Positions 1 to 8,046 of a DNA stretch of 64,000 bases are shown in pieces. The notes under the pieces are model-generated. The model ran no database searches, was not told the DNA's origin, and saw only the letters and a program-made list of their open reading frames with translations. This DNA is from Paenibacillus sp. J31TS4. Its GTDB lineage: Bacteria; Bacillota; Bacilli; Paenibacillales; NBRC-103111. The stretch is taken from assembly GCF_018403265.1 (NCBI RefSeq), contig NZ_BOSI01000002.1:868001-932000 (forward strand), in the 5' to 3' direction. The translations under genes and the position numbers were made by a program. Numbering within the stretch: position 1 is the stretch's first letter; each line of letters begins with the position of its first letter.

Positions 1-1
1 C

Positions 2-367
2 TTGATCGCCGGTCTTATGCTGACCTCCGCCGTTTTGTTCCTGTTCACGCGCGTGGAATCGCTAGGTCTGCTCTACGTCCTCGTCGGCCTGCTTGGGCTC
101 GGCTTCGCCTTCCTGATTCCGTCGTGGAACACGCTGATCGCCAAGGCGGTGCCGCCCGAGAAGCGGGGGGCCATCTGGGGCTTCTTCCTCACCATTGAGG
201 GAACGGGGACGACTCTCGGTCCGATTCTGTCGGGCAAGATTTCCGACGACCTGGGGCTACACGCCCCGTTCACGGCCAGCGCCGCGGCCTTTGCGCTGCT
301 GCTTGTCCTGCAGGGGTTCATCCGGCTCGACGCCAGAGGAGCCCGGCGGCAGGAGCAGACGGGCTGA
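2..367 (+). CDS. MFS transporter, C-terminal fragment
   Basis: This is the end of a gene that starts before the window. The 121 visible residues form hydrophobic segments typical of the last transmembrane helices of a major facilitator superfamily permease. A loop with PPEKRGAIWG resembles the cytoplasmic loop motif, and TLGPILSG resembles the glycine/proline helix motif of drug or sugar efflux members. The basic, soluble tail (RLDARGARRQ) fits a cytoplasmic C-terminus. The substrate cannot be told from this fragment. The gene is followed by a bidirectional terminator at 505-530. Confidence 0.8.
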   Translation: MIAGLMLTSAVLFLFTRVESLGLLYVLVGLLGLGFAFLIPSWNTLIAKAVPPEKRGAIWGFFLTIEGTGTTLGPILSGKISDDLGLHAPFTASAAAFALLLVLQGFIRLDARGARRQEQTG

Positions 368-504
368 GGCGAGGATGGCCGCCCGCTTTCGGCTGCTTGG
401 CTTTCTGCTGACGGACAAGTCTCCCAGCAGGAGGCCTATCGACAACAGCAGGTACGGAAGCCGGGTGCACTGCAGTTAACCAGAGGAACTTGCAAAGGAA
501 AAAG

Positions 505-530
505 AAGACCGCCCGGAAGGGCGGTCTTTG
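505..530. terminator. Bidirectional Rho-independent terminator
   Basis: A 10-bp perfect stem (AAGACCGCCC / GGGCGGTCTT) with a GGAA loop is flanked by a T run on the plus strand and by AAAAAG on the left, which gives a U tract for the minus strand. It lies between the convergent MFS gene and the secreted repeat protein. Confidence 0.85.
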
Positions 531-577
531 TCATGCTCGAGCTCCGAGACGGATAGCCCGTATGGATTTTCTTACGT

Positions 578-1288
578 TTACCCGGCAGGTGCGGGCGAGG
601 GAGCGGGCCGTTTGCGGTCCACCATCTGGTTGATCCACTGGTCGCTTTGCTCCTTCAGCTTCGCGACCAATTGATCGCGGCTGATGCCCTTGGTGGCCGC
701 GATTTCAGTGAGCGACTTGCCCTGCTTCAGCTGGGCGGTCAGCTCTTCCTTCGTCATGCCGAGCAGCTCCGCAACCTTTTCGGGCCGGAACATAGGCGCG
801 TGCTTTTTGCCGTGATGGCGGGCGTCCTTCTTCAGCATTTCCTGAAGCCCCTTTTGGTCGACCAGAGCGGAGACATGCTCCTTCATCTTGGCCTTGAAGG
901 AAGCGGCTTGCTCAGCCGTCAATTTGCCTGCCTGGACGCCTTCGTCGATTTTCTTCGACCGGACCTCCAGCAGCTTGGCGACGAGGTCGTTTCGGGAGAT
1001 CCCCTTGGCCTGCGCGAGTTCGGCGAGACTCTTGCCCGCCTTCAGCTCCTTCAAGAGAGCGTCCTCGTTCAGCGAGAGCAGCTTGGCCGCTTCGCGGACG
1101 ATCGGCAGCTTGCCGTCGTGTTTTTCCTTCTTATCGTCCTGTCCGGTCCGCTGCTTGGCTACGGCCTGGCGGGCCGAAGAAGCGGCCTGGGTCGTCTTGC
1201 TGTCCTGCCCAGAGGCGTAAGCGGCGGCGCCGCCGAACAAGAGCGTCAGCGCAAGGGCGGTGGCGATGGCTGTCTTGGGACGGTTCAT
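578..1288 (-). CDS. Secreted helical repeat protein of unknown function
   Basis: A 236-residue protein that starts at the ATG preceded by AAAGGAGGA. An upstream in-frame extension is possible but has no ribosome binding site. Residues 1-26 form a classic Sec signal peptide (MNRPKTAIATALALTLL, then AYASG). The mature part is rich in Lys, Ala and Gln and has two related units of about 35-40 residues. Each contains a GKSLxELA or GKSLTEIA stretch, then KGISRxxLVAKL, resembling paired short helix-turn-helix-like modules, separated by a charged helical linker. No catalytic motif is seen. The C-terminus is Pro/Ala-rich. It is probably exported to the wall space or medium; its role is unknown. Confidence 0.75.
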   Translation of the reverse strand: MNRPKTAIATALALTLLFGGAAAYASGQDSKTTQAASSARQAVAKQRTGQDDKKEKHDGKLPIVREAAKLLSLNEDALLKELKAGKSLAELAQAKGISRNDLVAKLLEVRSKKIDEGVQAGKLTAEQAASFKAKMKEHVSALVDQKGLQEMLKKDARHHGKKHAPMFRPEKVAELLGMTKEELTAQLKQGKSLTEIAATKGISRDQLVAKLKEQSDQWINQMVDRKRPAPSPAPAG

Positions 1289-1432
1289 AGCATAGTCCTC
1301 CTTTCTAATAGTGGATGGGAAGGAGTCATGGATGGCTCCCTCCGAACTTAGCGTATCCACCGTTCCTTAAACTGAGATTAAAAAAACGGGAGCCGTCTCA
1401 ACTTTTTTCGCGATGCCGTCCATGTGCCTTAA

Positions 1433-2056
1433 CTAAAAGGCCATCCGATACAACGAAAGCAGCCGGGTGAACGTCTCCTCCGCGGTACGCAGAAGCGCGT
1501 CGCCGTCCCGCAGCAGCGGATCCTGGCGGTCGAGCCTCAGGCCGCACAGCGCTTCGGCCTTCTTGACCTGCTTGAGCCGCTCGGCGATCCGGCTCAGGCC
1601 CTGCTCGTCCAGTTCGGCGTGAGGCGTGACTTCCGGCTGGGTATGATCGACGGACCAGAAGAAGCCGGAAGGAATGCTTGTCTTGACGTCGTCCAGCTGA
1701 CGCAGCAGATGGTCCGCGAAGACTTCTTTGTTCGGAGATTCATAGATAACGGCGAATTGGATGAAGAGATGAGTCGACCAGAGGCCGAGCTGAAAGTGAG
1801 GCAGCGCCTTGTAGCCGCGTTTGCTGTTCGCCCAGGCGACCCAGGTGTCGGCGGGCGGGTTGACGGTGCGACGCGCATGCCTGGCCACGTGCGGGATCAT
1901 CTCATGGCCGCACAGGCCGGTGAGGGTTGGGGCGAGAAGTCCGCCGAGCTCCTCGAGCTTCGGACGGACCTGTCCGATCAGCGCTTGCATCCGGGCCTCC
2001 AGTCCGGGGATCTGAAAGACGTCGAAATCTGCTTCTGTAATGATAGGCTTGGACAT
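1433..2056 (-). CDS. YktB-like protein (DUF1054 / UPF0637)
   Basis: A 207-residue protein that matches the YktB family of Bacillales in length and in landmarks such as FDVFQIPGLEARM near the N-terminus, PHVARHARRTVNPP, a WVAWANSKRGYK segment, LFIQFAVIYE and PSGFFWSVDHT. The family has no established function. It starts at an ATG with AGGAGG seven bases upstream. It is a monocistronic minus-strand gene between the secreted repeat protein and the conserved gene at 2345. Confidence 0.85.
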   Translation of the reverse strand: MSKPIITEADFDVFQIPGLEARMQALIGQVRPKLEELGGLLAPTLTGLCGHEMIPHVARHARRTVNPPADTWVAWANSKRGYKALPHFQLGLWSTHLFIQFAVIYESPNKEVFADHLLRQLDDVKTSIPSGFFWSVDHTQPEVTPHAELDEQGLSRIAERLKQVKKAEALCGLRLDRQDPLLRDGDALLRTAEETFTRLLSLYRMAF

Positions 2057-2344
2057 TTTTTCCTCCTGTGGTTCATCATGCTGACAGAACGGTTACCATA
2101 TAGCATAACCTTTTCCCGGCAGGCGTTCCAGCCTTCCACCGTTTTTTTGGCAACCGGGTTTCCGCTTCCCAATTTCTGGCTAAGCTATAGGCAAGAGGCC
2201 CTCCGGCAATCAACCAATTTTGCGTGGAAACCGGGAAATGATCATGAATCCAAGTTGCTAAAACATACACTGCATAATAAGATATGGTAAACCTCAAGTT
2301 GTCTGAACATTCTGTCAAAAAAACGGATCGAGGAGGGGATTGCG

Positions 2345-2941
2345 GTGAGCCATAGTCATGAGGTGGAATATTGCAACCTGGAACTGCGCTTTGACCGGAA
2401 GCAGATCCGCAATTTAATCAAAGTATTGATCCAGGAAGGCTATTCCCTCTACTGGAACGAAAGCGGCGAGGAATTCATCATCTCGGTGCGAAGCGGACGC
2501 AAGCTGGTGAAGCTGAAGTTTCAGCGGATCGGGGACCGGTTCAAGATGGTCGGGAACTACTCGTTCCGGGACGGGAAGCTGGCAGATTTGATGGAAAAGA
2601 TGATAGGCGATACGAGAGGCCATGCAGTGGTGAAGCGGTTCAAAGAGCGACAGATTCTGATCGAAAGCATCATGTTCGGCGAGATCATTCGGTTGGTGGA
2701 GATTTCCGGAGTGGACCATAAAATAATCTTTCAGAGGGATCCTATGGTTACAGTAGAAGAAATGACGGAAGCGCTAAAATCGAAGCGGATTGAAGAACGG
2801 ATACCGGTGCTCCGGCTGGAGCTCGACTACGAGCTCGCGTCGCTGCAGGATGCTCTGCTTAAGGGAGACCGGGAGGAAGCGGAGACGATCAAGGCGAAGC
2901 TGGAGATTCTCCGGCGGGAAATGATAACCCTTGAGCTGTAG
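2345..2941 (+). CDS. Conserved hypothetical protein, Paenibacillaceae type
   Basis: A 198-residue protein with a GTG start and GGAGGGGAT upstream. It reads as an alpha/beta N-terminal domain of about 130 residues (NLELRFDRKQIRNLIKVLIQEGYSLYW, interrupted here only by description) followed by a charged, probably coiled-coil C-terminus (residues about 145-198) dominated by Glu, Lys and Leu. Similar proteins in Paenibacillus are sometimes mislabelled as non-ribosomal peptide synthetase modules; nothing here supports that. No signal peptide, membrane segment or catalytic motif is seen. Function unknown. Confidence 0.7.
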   Translation: MSHSHEVEYCNLELRFDRKQIRNLIKVLIQEGYSLYWNESGEEFIISVRSGRKLVKLKFQRIGDRFKMVGNYSFRDGKLADLMEKMIGDTRGHAVVKRFKERQILIESIMFGEIIRLVEISGVDHKIIFQRDPMVTVEEMTEALKSKRIEERIPVLRLELDYELASLQDALLKGDREEAETIKAKLEILRREMITLEL

Positions 2942-2997
2942 CCGCCCCCGCCGCATCCGGCGCGGCGCCGTCCCCGCCGACAACCTCATGGCATGAA

Positions 2998-3042
2998 CCA
3001 AACCCCCATTGCGAGCGGCAACCGGGGGTTTTGGCGTTTGTC
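2998..3042 (+). terminator. Probable Rho-independent terminator
   Basis: The inverted repeat CCAAACCCCC / GGGGGTTTTGG with a 16-base spacer follows the conserved unknown gene. The T content lies inside the 3' arm (GGTTTTGGCGTTTG), so efficiency is uncertain. Confidence 0.55.
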
Positions 3043-3087
3043 CGCAATATCGGTTCATTTTTCGTCATGCAGATTAAATTTCGGTCA

Positions 3088-3117
3088 TTGTTCACGTGTG
3101 CATGCCTATGCTACTGT
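3088..3117 (+). promoter_or_regulatory. Candidate sigma-A promoter of the sugar-acid operon
   Basis: TTGTTC (3088-3093), an 18-base spacer and TACTGT (3112-3117), with TGC before the -10 box (extended -10). It sits 25 bases upstream of the LacI-family gene. No clear LacI-type palindrome was seen around it. Confidence 0.4.
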
Positions 3118-3141
3118 TAAGGAGGAAAGGGGAGAAGCGTC

Positions 3142-4161
3142 ATGAGCGCGACGATCAAGGACATCGCCCAGCTGGCGGGCGTGTCGCATACGACGGTCTC
3201 CCGCGCGTTGAACGGCAGCCCTCTGATCCATCCCGCCACGCGGGAGCGGATCGTCCAGATCGCCGAGCAGCTGCACTACACGCCTAACCGGAGTGCCCGA
3301 AGCCTCGTGCACGGCAGGTCGAACAGCATCGGCATCTTCTTCTCGACGCTCGGGGAAGGCACCTCCTCCAGCTTCTTTCATGCGTCAGTGCGCGGGGTCA
3401 GCCGAGTGCTGCAGGACCGCTACAACCTCGTCGTCCGCGGGATCGACGACTATGCCGATTACCGGGAGGTCGGGCCCAAGCGGTTCGAGGGGGCGCTCGT
3501 GATGAGCCAGCAGGACCGGGACGACGCTTTCCTGCGCCATCTGCAGGAGCAGCAAATCCCGCATGTCGTGCTGAATCGCCGGGCGGGCGGCGAAGAAATG
3601 GCGAGCATTGTGGCCGGCGACCGGGAGGGTGCGTTTGCGTTGACGAAGCATCTTATCGGACTCGGCCACAGGCGCATCGCCGTGCTGGAGGGAGTGTCCG
3701 GCTTTCGGGCGACCCGCGAGCGTATGAGCGGCTACGAGGACGCCCTTCGGGCCGCTGGCCTCGGAAGGCGCAGGGACTATACCGCGGCGGGCCGCTACGA
3801 TCTGGCGAGCGGCTACGAAGGGATGCTGCGGCTGCTGGCACTGCCGGAGCGGCCAACCGCAGTCTTCTGCATGAACGACGAGATGGCCGTCGGCGCGCTC
3901 AAGGCAGCTCGCGAGGCGGGCATTTCGGTGCCGGACGACCTGTCGCTGGCGGGATTCGACGACAACGGGTTTTCCGCGTACGTCACCCCGCCGCTCACGA
4001 CCGTCCGGCGGCCGATCGAGGAGATGAGCCGGGAGGGTGCCCGCGTCCTGCTGGCCATGCTGGAGGGGCGGCCGGCTCCCGCTGGTACGACCTGCCTGCC
4101 CGCCGAGCTGGTGGTTCGCGGGTCGACGGGGCCGTGCGGCTGCCGGAGCTCGGCCGGCTGA
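3142..4161 (+). CDS. LacI family transcriptional regulator
   Basis: A 339-residue regulator with the canonical order. Residues 1-55 are the DNA-binding head (ATIKDIAQLAGVSHTTVSRAL, then the hinge helix with NRSARSLV). Residues 60-335 are a periplasmic-binding-protein-like effector domain ending in the usual PPLTTVRRP and LVVRGST segments. It starts at an ATG after AAGGAGGAAAGGGG. It lies 41 bases upstream of, and in the same direction as, the nickel-pincer isomerase homologue, gluconate kinase, SDR and 6-phosphogluconate dehydrogenase genes. It is therefore probably the local repressor, responding to a sugar acid or its phosphate. The effector is not predictable from sequence alone. Confidence 0.93.
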   Translation: MSATIKDIAQLAGVSHTTVSRALNGSPLIHPATRERIVQIAEQLHYTPNRSARSLVHGRSNSIGIFFSTLGEGTSSSFFHASVRGVSRVLQDRYNLVVRGIDDYADYREVGPKRFEGALVMSQQDRDDAFLRHLQEQQIPHVVLNRRAGGEEMASIVAGDREGAFALTKHLIGLGHRRIAVLEGVSGFRATRERMSGYEDALRAAGLGRRRDYTAAGRYDLASGYEGMLRLLALPERPTAVFCMNDEMAVGALKAAREAGISVPDDLSLAGFDDNGFSAYVTPPLTTVRRPIEEMSREGARVLLAMLEGRPAPAGTTCLPAELVVRGSTGPCGCRSSAG

Positions 4162-4202
4162 TTGGACAGACGGCTGGCTAGATAGAAAGGAGATTGTACG
4201 AT

Positions 4203-5477
4203 TTGGATATTTTGAAAAGCTTGCTTAAAGACATTCCGATCCCTGAAATGGTCCGGATTCGGCAAAACTTCGACGCTTCCGTCGTCGAGGATCCGGAGGG
4301 TACGCTCCGGAAGGAGCTCAAGCGTCCCGGCGCCGTCGACCGGATCCGCCCCGGCCAGCAGGTTGCGGTCGCTGTTGGTAGCAGAGGCATCGCCAATATT
4401 GATTTGTTCACCAAGCTGACGATCGAAGCAATCCGGGAAGCCGGAGCGCACCCGTTCATCGTTCCCTGCATGGGCAGCCACGGAGGAGCGACGGCTGAGG
4501 GACAGACCGAGGTGCTGGCGCATCTCGGCGTGACGGAAGAAGCAATGGGCGCGCCGATTCGCTCGACGATGGAGGTCGTCAAGCTCGACGAGCTGCCGAA
4601 CGGGCTGCCCGTCTATATCGATAAGTACGCTTACGAGGCGGACGCCATCGTCGTAATCAATCGGGTGAAACCGCATACGGCCTTCCGCGGCCGGATCGAG
4701 AGCGGCATCATGAAAATGATCTCGATCGGACTCGGCAAGCAAAAGGGCGCCGAGGCGTGCCACCAGCTCGGATTCAAATATATGGCGGAGAACGTGCCGG
4801 CGATGGCCCGGGTCATGCTCGACAAGCTGCCGATCCTCTTCGGCGTTGCCCTGGTCGAGAACGCCTACGACCAGACGTGCCGCATCGAGGTGCTGCCGGC
4901 GGAACAGATCGAGGAGCGCGAGATGGAGCTGCTCGAGGAGGCCAAAGCCCGGCTGCCCCAAATATTGTTCGACCAGATCGACGTGCTGGTCATCGATTAC
5001 ATCGGCAAGAACATAAGCGGGGACGGCATGGACCCGAACGTCACGGGCCGCTATCCGACTCCCTATGCGACAGGAGGCCCCGACGTGTCCAAGATGGTCG
5101 TGCTCGACCTGACGAAAGAGACGAAGGGCAACGCCAACGGCGTCGGCACGGCGGACTTCACCACGCAGCGGCTCGTCGACCAAATGGACCGGACAGCCAC
5201 GTATGCCAACGGCCTGACATCCACCGTCTGCGCGCCGACCAAGATCGCGACTACACTTGCGAACCAGGAGGACGCCATCAAGGCCGCTGTGAAGACGTGC
5301 AACATTCTGGACTATACCAAGTGCCGGCTGGTCCGCATCAAGGATACGCTTCATTTGGGCGAAATCGAGATATCGGTCAATCTGCTGGAGGAGGCGCGGC
5401 GGCATCCCGACATCGAGATTCTGTCCGAGATGCCGTATGCCCTGCAGTTCGATGAGGAAGGGAATCTGTTCGCATGA
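4203..5477 (+). CDS. LarA-superfamily nickel-pincer racemase/epimerase homologue (possible gluconate/mannonate 2-epimerase)
   Basis: A 424-residue member of the LarA (DUF2088) superfamily, the same length as lactate racemase. Candidate key residues are His93 in the GSHGG motif, His158 in VKPHTAFRG, Lys171 in SGIMKMISIG (position of the Lys that carries the nickel pincer cofactor) and His187 in ACHQLG (nickel ligand). Lys171 to His187 has the same 16-residue spacing I recall for Lys184/His200 of Lactiplantibacillus LarA. A TTG at 4203 is chosen because a TTG at 4194 abuts the AAAGGAG site. The gene overlaps gluconate kinase by 4 bases (ATGA). Members of this superfamily include D-gluconate 2-epimerases, which fits the neighbours; the substrate is inferred. 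The cofactor genes larB, larC and larE are not in the window. Confidence 0.8.
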   Translation: MDILKSLLKDIPIPEMVRIRQNFDASVVEDPEGTLRKELKRPGAVDRIRPGQQVAVAVGSRGIANIDLFTKLTIEAIREAGAHPFIVPCMGSHGGATAEGQTEVLAHLGVTEEAMGAPIRSTMEVVKLDELPNGLPVYIDKYAYEADAIVVINRVKPHTAFRGRIESGIMKMISIGLGKQKGAEACHQLGFKYMAENVPAMARVMLDKLPILFGVALVENAYDQTCRIEVLPAEQIEEREMELLEEAKARLPQILFDQIDVLVIDYIGKNISGDGMDPNVTGRYPTPYATGGPDVSKMVVLDLTKETKGNANGVGTADFTTQRLVDQMDRTATYANGLTSTVCAPTKIATTLANQEDAIKAAVKTCNILDYTKCRLVRIKDTLHLGEIEISVNLLEEARRHPDIEILSEMPYALQFDEEGNLFA

Positions 5478-7036
5478 CCAACGAGACTACGACAAAACCA
5501 TACATTCTGGCGGCGGATATCGGCACCACCAGTACCAAAACGCTCGTCATCGACCGGGCCGGGCGGGTGGTTGCCTCCCACGCGATCGAATATCCGCTCC
5601 ACACCCCGCGTCCGGAGATCGCGGAGCAGGACCCGCTCGAGATTTACCAGGCGGTCGTGCTTGGCATCCAGACGGCCGTTCGCAAAGCGGGAATCTCCGC
5701 GAGCGAGGTGCTGTGCGTCTCCTTCAGCTCCGCGATGCACAGCCTGATCGCCGTCGATAAGGAAGGCCATCCGCTCACTGCCTGCATCACGTGGGCGGAT
5801 AACCGCAGCAGCGAACAGTCGGCCCGCATCAAGCGCGAGCTCGGGGGGCACGAGATTTACCTCAGAACGGGAACGCCGATTCATCCTATGTCGCCGCTCA
5901 CCAAGCTGCTCTGGATGAAAGAGAATGACCCGGCGACGTTCGAGGGCGCCTACAAGTTTCTCGGCATCAAGGAATTCGTCTTCGCCCGGCTGTTCGGCCG
6001 CTACGTGATCGACCATTCGATCGCGAGCGCCACGGGCATGTTCAATCTCCGCCATCTCACCTGGGACGAGGGTGCGCTGGCTCTGCTCGGCCTGCCGGCG
6101 GACAAGCTGCCGGAGCCGGTTCCCACCACCTACAAGCTGCAGGGCCTCCGGGCGGCCGACGCGGCCGAGATGGGCCTCGAGACGGATACGCCGTTCGTGG
6201 TCGGCGCTTCGGACGGCGTGCTGGCGAATCTCGGTGCCGGCGCTTACGAGCCGGGTATCTACTCGGTGACGATCGGCACGAGCGGCGCGGTTAGAGGCGT
6301 GGTCGACCGGCCGATTACCGATCCCAAAGGGCGCTTGTTCTGCTACGCCCTCGTCGAAGGCTTCTGGGTCATCGGCGGCGCGATCAACAACGGCGGCATC
6401 ATGTTCCGCTGGGTGCGGGACCAGCTGGCGACGCTCGAGGCGCAGGAGGCGCGCAGCCGGGGCATGGATCCTTACGATTATTTGACCGAGCTTGCGGAGA
6501 AGGTGCCCGCCGGATCGGAGGGCCTGCTCTTCCTGCCGTTTCTGCTGGGCGAACGGGCTCCCTACTGGAATGCGAATGCGAGGGGCGTTTTCTTCGGCCT
6601 GTCGATGTCCCATGAGAAGAAGCATATGATCCGGTCGGTACTTGAGGGCGTCATCTTCCGCATTCATTCGGTCGTGCAGGCGCTTGAGGAGGTCGGAGGC
6701 CCTACGGCGGAGGTTCGTGCGTCCGGAGGCTTCGCGCGCTCTGCGTTCTGGCGCCAGATGATGGCGGACGTGCTCGGGACACCGGTTACGGTTCCGGAAT
6801 CTTATGAGAGCTCCGGGCTCGGAGCGGCCCAGCTCGGCTTGTATGCAATGGGAGAGATCAAGGACTTTTCCCGCGTGCACGAATGGGTGCAGACGGGCAG
6901 CCGCCACGCGGTCGACCCGGCGAACCATCTCGTCTACAAGGAGCTGGCCCAGATTTACATGAGCGTCTACGAGCAGCTGGTGGGGAATTTCGACGCCATT
7001 TCGGCGTTTCAGCACAAGCACGCCTCCGCGCGTTAA
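5474..7036 (+). CDS. gntK: Gluconate kinase, FGGY family
   Basis: A 520-residue FGGY carbohydrate kinase that phosphorylates D-gluconate to 6-phosphogluconate in the cytoplasm. The N-terminal phosphate-binding loop reads ADIGTTSTKT. SFSSAMHS and CITWADNRS are typical of the Bacillus GntK branch. The C-terminal nucleotide domain has TIGTSGAVR, GGAINNGG and the RASGGFARS ATP-binding motif. Translation is coupled to the preceding gene through an ATGA overlap. With 6-phosphogluconate dehydrogenase downstream, gluconate identity is likely, although closely related FGGY kinases use other polyols. Confidence 0.88.
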   Translation: MTNETTTKPYILAADIGTTSTKTLVIDRAGRVVASHAIEYPLHTPRPEIAEQDPLEIYQAVVLGIQTAVRKAGISASEVLCVSFSSAMHSLIAVDKEGHPLTACITWADNRSSEQSARIKRELGGHEIYLRTGTPIHPMSPLTKLLWMKENDPATFEGAYKFLGIKEFVFARLFGRYVIDHSIASATGMFNLRHLTWDEGALALLGLPADKLPEPVPTTYKLQGLRAADAAEMGLETDTPFVVGASDGVLANLGAGAYEPGIYSVTIGTSGAVRGVVDRPITDPKGRLFCYALVEGFWVIGGAINNGGIMFRWVRDQLATLEAQEARSRGMDPYDYLTELAEKVPAGSEGLLFLPFLLGERAPYWNANARGVFFGLSMSHEKKHMIRSVLEGVIFRIHSVVQALEEVGGPTAEVRASGGFARSAFWRQMMADVLGTPVTVPESYESSGLGAAQLGLYAMGEIKDFSRVHEWVQTGSRHAVDPANHLVYKELAQIYMSVYEQLVGNFDAISAFQHKHASAR

Positions 7037-7245
7037 GCCGCAGCGAGCCGGGCTTCGGATACCCGTCGGCACGCCGGAGGCACCAGGCTTCCGGCTTCGC
7101 CCGGGGCCAGACGCGTGAGACCGCGGGAGGCACGGATGTACCGGGCGGGGCGCATGTCCCAGACTCGCGGCCGCCGGTCTTTCGCAAGAACCAAGATATT
7201 GCCAGGCAGTTCGAATGATATATAATGAATGGAGGCGTCACGGCC

Positions 7246-8013
7246 ATGAACTTATTCGATCTTACCGGGAAAACGGCAGTTGTCATTGGAGGAAACAGTA
7301 CGCTTGGGGGCGCGATGTGCGTCGGCCTGGGCGGTCACGGCGCGGATGTGGCGGTCGTAGGCCGCAACCAGGAGAAGACGGAGGCGGTCTGCGAGAGGAT
7401 CAAGGAGGCGGGCGGCCGGGCGAAGGCGTTCCAGGCGGATGCCACGAGCGAAGCGGATCTGAAGCGGGTGCTCGAGGAGATCAAGGCGTGGACGGGCCGG
7501 GTCGATATTCTTATGAACTGTCCGGGCAAGAATGCATCGACGCCGTTCTTCGAGCTGACAATGGAGGAATGGGATTCCATCATGGAGGTTAACCTGAAAA
7601 GCGTAGTGCTGGCCTGCCAGGTGTTCGGCCGCCATATGGTCGAGGCGGGGCAAGGCGGCAGCATCATCAACATTTCCTCGGTTTCCTCGGACCCGCCTCT
7701 GTCACGCGTCTTCACTTATTCCGCCTCCAAGGCGGGTGTGAACAGCGTAACCAAGTACCTGGCCCGCGAGTTTGCTCCGGCGAAGGTCCGGGTGAACGCG
7801 ATCATCCCGGGCTTTTTCCCGGCGGAGCAGAACCGCAAGATTCTGTCCGAAGATCGGGTCGAATCGATTATGCGCCATACTCCGATGAACCGGTTCGGGA
7901 ATGCGGAGGAGCTTCAGGGAGCGGCGGTCTTCCTCGCGTCCGAGCAGGCGTCGAGCTTCGTTACCGGTGCGCTGCTCCGCGTCGACGGCGGCTTCGGTTC
8001 CGTTACGATCTAA
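7246..8013 (+). CDS. SDR oxidoreductase, UxuB-like (D-mannonate / fructuronate reductase candidate)
   Basis: A 255-residue short-chain dehydrogenase. A Rossmann motif (GGNSTLGGAM) lies near residue 15, the catalytic Ser is in NISSVSS, and the Tyr-x3-Lys is in TYSASKAG. The C-terminal segment with PGFFPAEQNR, HTPMNRFG and SFVTG plus RVDGGF resembles the SDR-type D-mannonate oxidoreductase UxuB (YjmF) of Bacillus. The start is the ATG at 7246, 10 bases after GGAGG; an upstream ATG at 7225 precedes that site. It is separated from gntK by 209 bases, so it may have its own promoter. Gluconate 5-dehydrogenase is an alternative assignment. Confidence 0.78.
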   Translation: MNLFDLTGKTAVVIGGNSTLGGAMCVGLGGHGADVAVVGRNQEKTEAVCERIKEAGGRAKAFQADATSEADLKRVLEEIKAWTGRVDILMNCPGKNASTPFFELTMEEWDSIMEVNLKSVVLACQVFGRHMVEAGQGGSIINISSVSSDPPLSRVFTYSASKAGVNSVTKYLAREFAPAKVRVNAIIPGFFPAEQNRKILSEDRVESIMRHTPMNRFGNAEELQGAAVFLASEQASSFVTGALLRVDGGFGSVTI

Positions 8014-8046
8014 GAGAAAGAAGCAACAGGAAGGGTGGAGGTACAT

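Noticed and set aside
1370-1430. Terminator downstream of the YktB-like gene on the minus strand
   Set aside because: The U-rich stretch is present but only a 4-bp stem could be formed, too weak to call.
2345-2941. Non-ribosomal peptide synthetase module
   Set aside because: The protein has only 198 residues and none of the adenylation, condensation or carrier motifs.
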